NCBI RefSeq assembly: GCF_921293095.1
Contig: NC_060248.1
Span: forward strand, 132,382,972 to 132,446,971
Direction of reading: 5' to 3'
From: Ischnura elegans
Lineage: Eukaryota; Arthropoda; Insecta; Odonata; Coenagrionidae
Length of the DNA: 64,000 bases
A program made the translations under genes and the position numbers. Positions 23,412-34,184 of the stretch are shown here, one piece after another; position 1 is the stretch's first letter, and each line of letters opens with the position of its first letter. The notes under the pieces were generated by a model. The model was not told where the DNA came from. It was given only the letters and a program-made list of their open reading frames with translations, and made no database searches.

Positions 23412-25800
23412 GTTGGAACTGTTCATCATGTATTGATGAATAAAACGCAAATTTTCACCTTTTTATGCGAAAAAAAGTGGAGGATTCAAAAAAGCGTGGA
23501 ATGGAATGGAAAAATGGGTTTCACAAATTGGAAAATTGTATCGCACTCAAAAGTGCATGCTGGGTTTACACGCCGAAGTGGGCTGCGGGATCAAAATCAT
23601 GAATGTGATTGCCAATATAAAATTTTTCACTTCTTTGTAAATAGGTAGGGAAAAATTCACCATGTGAGCATTACAAATCTCATCTACTCTCTTATTAAAT
23701 TTTCATTTAAAAGTATTCTTACTCTGCAGCAAGTATTTTGACTTTTCAAGTTATATTATTCTGTAATTGTAGTATTCTATAACTTCCGTCAGGCGCCATA
23801 TTTGAACTGCTCAGATCAGTCGCAATGGAAAGTCGCAACTTGCTCGCCACGCGTCAGAAAAGAACATTGTAAACTCCTGATATTGCTGATTAGTGGATCT
23901 AATCAGAAAGTAATCAGTATTGGGATTCTCTGAGTCTCCAATGATGTCTAAGGTGGCGGGAAGTGACCCCTTTAAACTCACTATTGGCGGCGTCTTATAC
24001 AGAGCTTTTGTTATCCAGCATTAAAAATACGTCTACTACAATTTTGTGTTTCCTATGCTTTTGTAATATTTATTTTACATTGGAAATGCAATTTTTAAAA
24101 TTATTCTGTATTATGAAACTAAAATGGATTGGATGAGGATTTTATAATATCAGAATACATTCAAAATCAAAATGTGTTTTAAAGCACTTGTGATTTCTAA
24201 GCTGTGGCTCAGTGTGCGACCAGTTACGCACTCCATGGATTATTTTTTCGTTGTAATTAAATTTACTATCGTCGCCATTCCAGCAATAATTTCATGAGTA
24301 GTAAAATAATTTAGAGTTTATGCCTTGGCAGAAAAAATTATCTCCGTGAATTTTCTGTTTATACGACAATTGTGCATCCGTTGACGGAAGGCTGATATCA
24401 AAAAAGGGTTTATTAATTAAAAAACGGCTCTTAATAAAAAATAATGGTTCTCATTCGATAAATGGGATGTCTTTTATCATATTCCCTAATACTAACATGA
24501 ACATCTCAAGGAACGACAGTTTTCAGTGCTTTTGGGAAATATTGCAGGTTGAGGAGCTGCTGATGCAGAGGAGTCAGTAGACCTGCGATTCCATGTGTCA
24601 GACACTCCGCCGCCCCACTCGCGGCACTTCTCGCGACAGCTGTCGCGACACCGACCTGTTTACACTTGTAATTTTGACTGTTAGACAAAAAAATCGCGCA
24701 ATTTCTCGCAGGTGTTAACCTAGCTTTAGGAAACAGCTCATACTAGCGACGCGTCGCGACGTAATGTTGCGCCACCTGAAGGCGCTCCTCCCCAATTCTT
24801 CGACTCTTCGAGAGATTATCTCTCTCTCTCTCTCCCTCTCTCAGGAGGTATAGTGTGAGCACGGGGCGACGTGAGTGTAATTTACTCTCGACGAAAGAGA
24901 CTCCATTCTCGTAATGAGAAAAAGGGGCGCTGAGGAGCCCACTCCACGGATCTCTCGCGCCAGCGCGCTTTGAGAAAAAATTGCGTCCACTCCGAAATGG
25001 AGCCGAGTTTCAAGAGATCTCGCAATGCCATCCGATTCCTAATTCGAATGTTTGAGAAATGACACCTTAAAAAGCACACCCTTCACCTGCCAAGACGAGA
25101 ACTGCAACAGAATCGTGCTTTCAAAGGTTTTTATATCGGATTGCATTGAAATCCAGTTTCTCCTATTCATATGGAATTGTAAAAAATTATAGACCTCGAA
25201 GGACGGGAAGAGAATGTAATTCCTTAGGTAATCCTGAACGTTTCCCGAATTATAGTGACGGCATTTAAGGGACTCCGTAGGCTTGTCATAAATTATCTGC
25301 AAAATGCAATGATGGATGATTTTCATCAAGGTAAGGATTGTCATCCATTATATCGTCCATACATACTTTCCAAAACATCCAGTTTTTTCACAAAAATCTG
25401 TTAGGAAATCTGCTTGCATCGCTAAGTTTCATTTCTGCGTGAATCGATGCTTTGAAGAAAGAACACCATTCCCGGTCCATTTCGACTGTACCATTAGAAA
25501 TTAGAGATAATTATAGATCCAGTTGACTACGAAATCTGAAGGAAAGATTTAAATCAGTTTTTCTTTTTTCCATTGCATTGGAAGGCACGGAGAGGCTACG
25601 TTGGTTCCAGTTCCTTCGCCAAAATCAAAGGCCCAACAGCAAAATGCTGCACAAAATATGTTTTCTTAGAATCCGTGTTGGCAACGAAGAATTCTCATTT
25701 CGAAAGACCTTTTTGCTGGTTAGAAGAATTTGGAAATGACAGGGTTGCAATTTAAAAGTAAAATTATCATTTGTATCCACAGTACTTGTATGTATGTATA
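23412..25800. other. Non-coding stretch with TCGCGA palindromes
   Basis: No gene recognised. At 24631-24648 there is a perfect 18 bp palindrome (TCGCGACAGCTGTCGCGA), and related TCGCGAC sequence recurs near 24754. A (TC)n-rich tract lies at about 24817-24841. Confidence 0.4.
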
Positions 25801-26462
25801 GGGTAGTTTCCTTCATCAAAGAAAACGAAAGGCATTGATTGCGATTCGTTAACCACCATTAGTGTATTCATTATATTATATGAATTATTTGGTTTCAGAA
25901 ATACCGGTTTTGACGAATGGCGAGGGTCAATTTTATCCTCAATTGAAAAAGGGTAGGTTGGCGCCCATGCGATGCCACTCCACGTGACGTCACAGGGACT
26001 TAGTTTCTATACGAGTAGGTAGGAGTTTTACATCGTCTGATGTTACCAATGCATGCATGAGGCACAGAGCTCAAGGAAACATGTCTTAATAATCATCTAT
26101 TTAAACTGGCTAAGGTCGGTAAGTTTTCCTAGTTTGATAATGTATTAATAATCCTTATATAAGCCAAGCGCTACCAACTAGCATGGTACTCTGCTACCTG
26201 CTAGCTGGTAGCGTCGTATTAGCGCTCAGAGCCTCGCCCCAAGGTCATCTCACTTGCGGCAGCGGGAATCAGAACGACGTCACACGGGAGTTTTCCCGGC
26301 ATTCATACTAACCCGTCGCGTTTTGTCGCGCTTGAAAATTTTCACTTTTATTTTAATCTCGAAAAATAGATATCGTCATTTAAAAATCTAAAAGCGTGAA
26401 ATACGTACTCCAGGAGTAATAATCTTATGTAATAGGCAATAAAAAATAATAGGAAACTACCC
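25801..26462 (+). mobile_element. MITE family M2, copy B (662 bp)
   Basis: Ends GGGTAGTTTCCTT and AGGAAACTACCC form the terminal inverted repeat. Nearly the whole length matches copy A (6611-7118) in reverse orientation, including CCACGTGACGTCACAGGGAC and GAACGACGTCACACGGG. Relative to copy A it has roughly 150 bp extra at about 26083-26222, which contains a hairpin (CTACCAACTAGCA / TGCTAGCTGGTAG). No coding capacity. Confidence 0.78.
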
Positions 26463-26599
26463 TATTAAGGATTAGTCGACAGCGTAAAATGTGATGCAAT
26501 TAAGCACGCAAAGAATATAGCAGTATCTATAATTCACTTTCTTATTTGTGACGGCGCAAGTACGTGAAAACATTCGCTTGGGCAGTGGCACTCAAATAT

Positions 26600-27350
26600 T
26601 CAGAAATCCGTTAGAAAATTAGAAAAAAAGTGTCCGGAAAAGAATATATGCCTTTGAGACGCGATGGAGGAGGATGTAGAAGATGAAATAGACGGATAGT
26701 ATGATAAATGAGGAGGTATAATATGGATGAATATGAGAATAAAGGACAATATGGATCACCGCACGTCAAAGAAGAACACGGTGCATTGGCTGCGTGATGG
26801 GACCCTTTCTAACCCAGGGCTGCTTCTGGAAGAAATTAAATTTCAAGACTTCTCATCGCAAAAATTTGTAAATTTTCTACTCAATCATGATTATTGTGGC
26901 AGCTACATATTTCGTCATTAAAATTTAGAGCGAAAAAAACGCGTAGTTTAAATCTTTCCTGAATAGAGTTGAAAATGTATACATTTTTGATGTAACTTAG
27001 AGGCAGCATTGGGTTATAATGGGTTGAATGGGAAAGTAGACGGAAGGAAGAATTGATGGAATATTCCCCAGAGGAAGACGAGTGCCTAGGATCCGGAGAA
27101 GGCGAGCCCCAGGCACAAAATGCAAAACAAGCCCCAGGCAGGCAAAAGACATGAGAAATGGAGATCTGCATTAAGTATACCAAGCCTAGAATTGCAAATA
27201 CGAAAAAAATCCCCCGAGGAGTACAAATGGAAAAGCACCGAGGACAGATCAAGAAGGATACGGCGAAGAAGATCCACAGGGAGGCATGGGTAACGGGCGT
27301 GGGATGGGGAAAAACGGAGGGCTACCGTGCGTATGTAATAATCTCAGGAT
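26600..27350 (+). pseudogene. LINE C-terminal relic (family L2) with 3' tail
   Basis: Interrupted frames give the same block order as 11711-12274: RWRRM...KMK, NEEV, RTIWIT, RRTRCIGCVM, then after a gap GRRVPRIRRRRAPGTK, and a tail containing GGGTAACGGGCGTGGGATGGGG and GGAGGGCTACCG. Many stops and frameshifts. Positions 26910-27050 are not recognisable as part of it. Confidence 0.55.
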
Positions 27351-28600
27351 TGAAATACAATAGAATAAGAATTGGAGTGCAATGGCAAGGCAAACTTTAA
27401 TGATAATTTCTCACAAAACAGAAAACATTTCTCTATAACTTCAGGACTCTTCCCACTCCTGCCATCTCGCAGGGCATTGGCACTCTCCGTATTTGTACCG
27501 TTAAAAGTAGCGAGGATGCTGTGAATCACGTGGGTTCGCGGGGAGTTTAAGAGGAGACTGCAGTTTGTGGAAAGATTGAGTCTCACTTGAAGACCACGGT
27601 GGTATGGGGACAGGCTGTGGTGAGTCTCTTTCTTCCGGCATGTCCTCTTTAGGCTGTTCGCTTACTTTTGACTTTTAACCTCGTAAAGTTGTCATTGTGT
27701 GATTTCCCATAGCTAATTACCATGCAAAATAATTTCTACATCTTCGAGGACAGCTACCTTGGTAGAAAAGTGAAATAAGGGTGCAGAGAAAGTATTATTA
27801 TTCATATTTTCGAGTTAAATTTCTCCAGGTATTTTAGCGGATCGTAGCGCCAATTTCATGTTGCGTATGTGATTTAATTTAAATTGCATTATCCATTTAC
27901 AGATAACCCCTAATGAAGTGAAGCGATAACCTACTTCTTATTTTGATGATGAGGCACCTTACAATAGTTTTTTGCCAAAAAGGCATGTTTTTTAAAATTA
28001 ATCAACATTTTTCGTATATTTAGTCAAGTATTTCAAAACTTTCAAGTATTTTGTTGACGAAGTCGTCGTTTTTACAGCATATTTGGAAATGTTCATGAAA
28101 ATAATATACCCTTACATTTTCTCGAGTCAACCTACTTAAATGATGATTGCTTCGAAATGGCGCCTCGAAGTAATGCAAGTGCGCTCTTGCAAGAGTGTGC
28201 TTGGAGGGTTGGTTGGGAAAGGAGAGAGACATCGAATTGAATTGGTGGAATTGTGGGCTGCGAGGGTGGGGGCGCAACGCATCGGCCAAATGAGTCACGA
28301 AATGTTGCACCACCGCAAGCGTGACTTTCTACTTCGGCGCTTTTCCTCATTCCAGGTGATTTTCGAAACAGGCCGGTGCACGTGCACCCAGCGGGTTTTT
28401 TTTTTAATCTCAAGAGACCCCTTTGAAACGCGACTGCAACGAAATGAATGAGTGATCCGAGGGATTCTGTCTCACCTCCGGCTCAGCATTTTCTTCTCCT
28501 AAAACCCGAATATAATACACTACGTGTCTAACGCAGCAAATGAAAAGAAGTAATCTCAGTAAAAACATATCTCTATTGTTACTGTGTTAAATTATGATAG
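27351..28600. other. Non-coding stretch, nothing recognised
   Basis: No domain-bearing frame and no repeat shared with the rest of the window. A frame of about 100 codons at 28140-28451 has no recognisable homology. Confidence 0.4.
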
Positions 28601-28619
28601 GAAATCTTTAATTTGTTCC

Positions 28620-28870
28620 TATTTTTATTGAAGGTGTGCTGGAGCAGGATACTGATGATAAAATGTATTGCTAGGGTGAGAACTGAGGATGTATAGGTGA
28701 ATACGAATGAGAGAAGAAAGGACAGTATGGACACTTTAATCCATTGAGGAAGAGTGGGGTGGATTGGCCACGTTTCGAGACCTATAAGTAACGAGGGAAA
28801 CAGGACGGAAGAAAATAAAAGAGGTATACAAGGGGCAGATGAAGGAGGATTCGAAGAAGACGAGCCATAA
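28620..28870 (+). pseudogene. LINE C-terminal relic (family L2)
   Basis: Reads MIKCIARVRTEDV, NERRKDSMDTL and GRVGWIGHVSRP with one or two stops, corresponding to the MWCYRRMCKIRW...RTLWRN...RRxxWIGH stretch of 11711-12274. Short dead fragment. It ends in an (AAT)n microsatellite at about 28868-28890. Confidence 0.55.
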
Positions 28871-29052
28871 TAATAATAATAATAATGATAAGATGTCTAT
28901 ATTTGGGCGAAGTTGAGACTAAGAAGTCCCCTCCTCCACCCAATCCCTCGATAGCGTCAATGCAAACATATTTAAAAAGGATAGACAAACATTTACAATA
29001 CAAAACATATAAAATGTACACTCTTTTTGAAATTTCAAAAAAGATAAGCAAG

Positions 29053-29327
29053 TTTATCGATGGCTAAGTTCTTACAACACGTATCTCAAATTCGATCGGT
29101 TTGAGACAGGCATCTTAAACAAATTGTAATGATATTAGACAAAATTAAATACCTACTATCAAAAACAACTCTTTGTTTGCAAATGAATGCTTCTTTTTCA
29201 GTTTTATGAACCTTTGGTTTTTAATTACAGTCTACAATCAAAAATATTAATCGTTTTCTTTGCTCTCCTGAAAAGTTGCTATTTTTGAGATACGTGTTGT
29301 TAGGACTTAGCCATCGATATGTGATAA
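29053..29327. mobile_element. Inverted repeat pair, PLE family P2 ends
   Basis: ATCGATGGCTAAGTTCTTAC at 29056 onward is mirrored by the reverse complement ending at 29323, giving arms of roughly 35 bp that read AACACGTATCTCAAA inward. The right arm extended inward (read in reverse: AATAGCAACTTTTCAGGAGA) matches the + strand at 60213-60275. That locus continues into a hammerhead-like motif, so I take this pair as PLE ends. The motif itself is not found here. Confidence 0.55.
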
Positions 29328-29526
29328 TTTTGTGTCAGTAAAAAATTTCTGTAAGTGGGAAAAACATGAGGATGAGGGTGTAGTATCCTTCAGCGAAAAA
29401 ACCCACAGCAGGAAAACGCCCACACAAGAAGGGGGGCGTGAAAAACCTGCGGAAACATGTAACATATACATACACATTTAGTGATATATATCACTTGGTC
29501 GAAGGCGCTGCACAGTGTCGTGTATG

Positions 29527-29847
29527 TTAACCAGCTAGTTGTGAGGTGAAAAGTGCTTTGTGTAGCCTCCTCGCCAATGATGATGAGTTCCTAGTTGAAA
29601 GGTTAAGATTATTCCATTCCCTACATGCAGTAACGGTAAATGATTTGTTGTAAATGACAGTTTGGTGATGAGGAATAACAAGATTGTGATTCCCTCGTGT
29701 ACTTGTCATGTGGATAGTGTCAAGGCTCCTAAACTCGCATGATAGGTAAGGAGGTAAAAGAACCAGCTTGGGCTGCAGAATACCAACATTAGTATTGCAA
29801 TAATATGAAAAATTCCCCATACCAATACAAAAGGACAAGGACCCCAT
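29527..29847 (-). pseudogene. CR1-type LINE C-terminal tail
   Basis: The 106-residue minus-strand frame ends with RGNHNLVIPHHQTVIYNKSF, TACREWNNLNLSTRN and LARRLHKALF. This is the R..N.L..P..RT..Y..SF....REWN.LP tail that follows the thumb in many non-LTR reverse transcriptases. The RT catalytic core is not present. It ends with a stop near 29527. Confidence 0.65.
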
Positions 29848-29945
29848 AGGAGGGAAGAAGATCCCCAGAGAATAGGGAGTTTGGAATAGGTAGAAACGGA
29901 GGGCTACGGAATGTATGCCAATCTTAGGATAGCCACACTATGTAT
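29848..29945 (+). mobile_element. LINE 3' tail (family L2)
   Basis: Shares GGAGGGCTACSG, AATCTYAGGAT and the preceding GGGA...GGAATAGG arrangement with the tail at 27262-27350. Short, 5' truncated. Confidence 0.4.
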
Positions 29946-31400
29946 GTTTGATTAAACCTCTTCTTAAATGATTTCTGTAATTTTCCCTGACCATTACACT
30001 TTTTCTCCCCATAGTGTTGGCAAAATAAATTGGAATGCTCGTTTTTCCTATATTAAACGCGTATTATACATTACCGCGACGAACCGTCAAGTCAACGGAT
30101 GCGTATATGAATTTGTACATTTAATATCTCGAATTATTTACCTTAATTTGTCTGCCATCCACCCTTGATACATTATTATAAGAAATAAAATTTTTCTCGT
30201 TTCATCCATGTAAAATTTTTCATCGCATTACATCCGTATCATATTACAAGTGTTAGCCTTAGAATTCAAAGTCACTCTCATCACTAGAATCAAATGAAAT
30301 GAAGGTACGAGTGATTGAGTGTACTTGCAGACTACGGAGGCTGGGAACTTCGCCAGGGGGCTTTGACCCCCCATGAAATTTCCTCTTGTTGCGACTACAC
30401 GAGATACCCCTCTTGAAGAGACCAACATAGCCCAGGAGTACCTATCCTCTGATTCTCCATTTTTCGATCTACTTGCATCTCACATTGCTGACCAATAACC
30501 AACGTTGAATTCCACTTTCAGCGTTATGCAAACAAAATCTATAGTTGATTTAGTGAAATGTTTGCCTTTCCAATGAGCGAACAAACACTAAAATATCAAT
30601 ATATGTAATCCACATTCTATTAAAGCTCCTCCTATTTAAAATTTCAGACCACGTGACAAATGGCCCCTTTTTATGGCCTCCTTCCCCCGTGGATGGTGCC
30701 TCATCCCGAGCATTGGACTGCGGATAATGACCAATGCGAACGCTGTCCACTCAAGAATAAATGCATACTAAAGCAGGTGTAGATTTGTAAATTCTCAAAT
30801 GGTGCTAGTAAAAAATTGAGTGCAGCTTATTGGGAACGAGCTAGAAGTCGCGGGTGTTTACTGTAAACAGCGATTCATCTTAATAGTCGCCCAGAAAATT
30901 GAGCATATAAAACAATTTGACTGAATGGGCTAAGTCCTGGAAGAAAGCAGACAGGTTAGTAAGAAAGGAAGAGAATTGCGTTGCCAATGGCAGTTGTTGA
31001 CATAAATAGGGGGAATTTTTCCAGTGTAGATAATCAGGCTGTCTGATGTTATACGCTCCATGGGAAAACAGGTCGCTGAGGACGGTGGATTTGAAAATTT
31101 TGGTGCCATTCTTGATTTGTGTGTAGTGAGAAATAGAGACAGTGAAATTGGCGGGGAGGAAACGGAACGAGTAAGTGTTTATCATGGTGGGTGACAATGA
31201 ACTGCGTAAGGGAGTATATGGAGGAGGCAGGGTTCGTAGTGCATAGCAAGGGGTGGAAAAAGGAGGGTACATTGTCATAAGTGAGTGATGATTGAAATTG
31301 ATGCGTTGCCTTCCTTAAGATCCACCTAACTGAAGAATTGAACTGCCTAAATAATAGATTTCTTTCAGAGCGCCACTTGATACACAGAGGATACCTTCAT
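29946..31400. other. Non-coding stretch with one unassigned frame
   Basis: A 132-codon minus-strand frame at 30880-31278 has a hydrophobic, Pro- and Ser-rich composition and no motif I recognise. It could be an old LINE tail, but I cannot align it. Nothing else stands out. Confidence 0.35.
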
Positions 31401-31640
31401 CTTGGAACCTCACTTCACGTCCAGGTGCGATAGAAACGATAAAACAAAAGAGGTTTTTTGTCTAAATGACTAGGAATAGGAATTTGTTTTTCCCCCTGGA
31501 ACAATAAAGGACTGTAGTGAATATCATGCGGAGCTTCGCAAACACATTTCCTTTTTTGGTTAATAGGTGTTGTCCAAGCGACATCCACTATCAATGCTAA
31601 TATCTAGGCGGTATTCGGGGTAGGGAGTAGATGTAGAACT
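31400..31640 (+). mobile_element. CR1-like LINE 3' end, old fragment
   Basis: Reads CDRNDKTKEVFC then EFVFPPGTIKD, the counterpart of RTDRSDKIREMF...NSFFPR.IK.. in 38520-38620. Decayed, with an in-frame stop between the blocks. Confidence 0.5.
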
Positions 31641-32525
31641 GGTAGGTTACCTTTAGGAATCATTGAAGTGGTAGTATACATTTGTGCCTCTTCTGCACTG
31701 AGTGGGTAATTTTGCTACATTAAAGAGTGTATCGGCATGAAAATAGTCGTGTGTACACAGTAATCCAAGCCATGCATATCAAAATTCTCTTCCGGAAGAA
31801 ATACTTTCATTCCAAACCTTTGACTCCCCTATCCCTGCCAAACTCATCGTGCTTCGGATGGTTAAAATGATGGAGCACTTCATATTTTACCTGACGCAAG
31901 CATTGCTGGCATTTAACTCAATGATAAAAGTGATTGGTAATCCCACATACAGAAAAATCGAATTGAAATCATGCTGATCACAATAAAGTATATGCCCTGA
32001 GAATATTCATCGCGCAGTCTGTGATAAGATTGTGCATCACACACTCTTATTCCACAATCAAGATTATTATTTAATCTCATGATCTTGAGACTCAGTAATA
32101 ACTTCTTCAAATTTGTTGAGGATAGTCGTGAGAAATATTCAAGTTGGTGGTCCTCACGTGAATGGAGCGATATCATCAATCACTTTTCCGCTTTCTCTCC
32201 TTGCCGTGTAATGAAGATTTCAACACTTCTGATTTGTTGTCTTTAATTGTCATAATTAGTAAACTTGAGTGAATCGAGGTAGCTTTTCCATCATTTTTCC
32301 TTTGCTGTCACTCACTCATCCTCTCATCATTCACCTCTTCAGTTTAATGATAAAGAGATCTGCTTTGACGAGTGTCCTCTCGACCTCACTTAACTTTTCC
32401 TACCGCTTATCAAGCTGTCGATTGTATTTGTCTTATCCGTTAATGTCCATATAACCAGAGGATTTTTTGCGAGAAGAATTAAAACAACTTTTTGCTTTTC
32501 ATTCTGGAATATAATGAAAACTGAC
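31641..32525. other. Non-coding stretch, nothing recognised
   Basis: No gene or repeat recognised. Confidence 0.4.
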
Positions 32526-32537
32526 GTGATTGGTAAG

Positions 32538-32754
32538 TGTAACACACGGTCTCAGGCGTTACTTTGTGGAATTGCTTCATCATAGAATAAAATAAAAATA
32601 CTTTGTTCTATCCCACACTTTATTTTAAATAGCACGACCCGGGTTTCAGCATCTAATGCTACCGTACCTGATGATAGCATTAGATGCTGAAACCCGGGTC
32701 GTGTTATTTAAAATAAAGTGTGGAATGGAACAAGTAATTTTATTTTTTTCTATG
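32538..32754 (+). mobile_element. Penelope-derived foldback unit with 12 bp target duplication
   Basis: Arms 32581-32660 and 32676-32754 are reverse complements with few differences, separated by only 15 bp. Exact 12 bp direct repeats GTGATTGGTAAG flank the unit at 32526-32537 and 32755-32766. The duplication length equals that of the protein-coding PLE at 17323-18688. About 43 bp between the left duplication and the left arm have no mirror. The spacer holds the CTGATGAT strand of a hammerhead-like motif, so the motif is at the hairpin tip. No coding capacity. Confidence 0.82.
32661..32712 (+). ncRNA. Hammerhead-like motif at foldback apex
   Basis: CTGATGAT at 32668-32675, stem II AGCAT/ATGCT with loop TAG (32676-32688), GAA (32689-32691), then ACCCGGGT (self-complementary, minimal stem III) and C at 32700, followed by GTGT, which can pair weakly with GTAC before the core. 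All seven CUGAUGA bases are canonical. The one departure from a textbook hammerhead is the extra U between A9 and stem II. The best preserved example in this window. Confidence 0.6.
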
Positions 32755-32766
32755 GTGATTGGTAAG

Positions 32767-34110
32767 AGCAAATATCGATGAATAATTCTCTCGGCCTGAA
32801 CTGCAGCCGGAAGTGCTTGAAGGAGAAGTTTCAGGGAGAGTTGATTTTCGGTCCGGTTTTACTTCAGCGGCGGTGTCTGTGTCTGTTCACATTAATTAGC
32901 GAAAACACTCGCGCGGTGGAGACTTACAGTCTGCTTTATTTGATGCAGGCGATATCACTATGCATTGTAATAAAAAGAGGCAGGTATTATGTACTCTGAT
33001 TTGTGAGGGAATGCACTCAAATTTCGTCTTATTTTTGCTCCCTCGTGAACGAGAAATGAAAATAAGCACTCGGGGTTTACGCATTGTAGATACATTTTTT
33101 CCCTTCTTAGTTTTATGTATGATGCAGGATGACGATTACTTATTGAGGCGGTTTAGTCCTAAAAACCGCGTACTACCCTTGGATGCCCAAAAATGCACGT
33201 ATCACCATTTTCGGTTGAAATCACCATTAAAAAATGAAAACTCCTTGGTAATAAATGAATGACGCAGTCGTTTCGAAATGAATAAAAAAGTTGAAATTCG
33301 ATTTTTAGAATGAAAATGTCGAAAAAATAATTAAGATTGACGATAATCCATAACGAGGAACTTCATTCATTTATCCAACATTAACAACGGCTACCTCAAG
33401 GGAAAGTAATTTTAAATTAGAAAATAAAGTATGACTTGCATGTTCCCATAAAGTTCGAGTCGAGTAATCGTGGATGAAATTTTTTTGTTCAATTGACGAT
33501 TTGCCGTGCTGGAAGATGAAAGCGCGGGAGAGGGCGACTGTCGTTGCGTGGGGTGCGTGTTTGAAGCGTTCGCGGCGCTGTTGAGACGGCCGAGTCTTCT
33601 TCGATGGGAGTTGTCTTTTGCGGCCGACCGATTCCCACCCCCACGGGAGGAGGGGAGGGCCAGCCGCGTAGGGGGTGGGGGGGTGCGGAGGGGAATGAGT
33701 GCCACATAAAGTATGGCAGGGACTCGCCTCAGTCTCCCCACCCCACCCCCCGCTCTCCTCTTCGCCCTCCCTCCAGCGAGAGATCTTCATTCCTATTACT
33801 GCACCCCCAAGTGTCGACCCTCCACCCCTCTCTCCTAATAAGTGGAAACCAAAGGCTCCCATGCAAGTGACTTTTAAAAGGACGACGGTAGGAGTTTTAC
33901 GGTAGGAGGTTTATTCATATTGAAAGTAGTTCCATCCGATGCCCAAAAAACAAAAAAGCGTTATTTTCATCGAGAAATTCGGACTTCATCCAATATTGAT
34001 ATTATTAACAGGGAACCCCCGTAATGCAAAATCAAATGTTGCGTTTGGATCCAATTTACAAACATAAACATCAAAAGGTCAAAACTGTGAAATTTGAATA
34101 GTAGCAGACA
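32767..34110. other. Non-coding stretch with GC-rich patch
   Basis: A GC-rich, strand-asymmetric patch at about 33520-33850 (G-rich runs then C-rich runs) yields overlapping frames on both strands with no domain. It could be regulatory or a non-coding exon. Nothing decides this from sequence. Confidence 0.35.
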
Positions 34111-34184
34111 AAACATACCACCTTGTGTAAGCTTTCGCCTAAACCGCGCTTTCTAGGCGTTCGCCTACACAATGTGGTATGTTT
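34111..34184. repeat. Imperfect 32 bp inverted repeat
   Basis: AAACATACCACCTTGTGTAA at 34111 is mirrored by a right arm ending ACACAATGTGGTATGTTT at 34184. The arms differ at a few positions and enclose a 10 bp centre. It could be the remnant of another foldback element, but no hammerhead core or target duplication is visible. Confidence 0.6.

Noticed and set aside
21745..28890. AT-rich trinucleotide repeats that might suggest a CRISPR or satellite array
   Set aside because: They are simple microsatellites; no spacer-repeat structure is present and the genome is eukaryotic.
30880..31278. 132-codon minus-strand frame
   Set aside because: Length alone is weak evidence in this AT-rich DNA. I could not align it with any LINE or host family, so it is mentioned only as unassigned.
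33371..33905. Overlapping 60-163 codon frames
   Set aside because: Compositional effect of the GC-rich patch; low-complexity Pro/Gly/Arg proteins with no domain.
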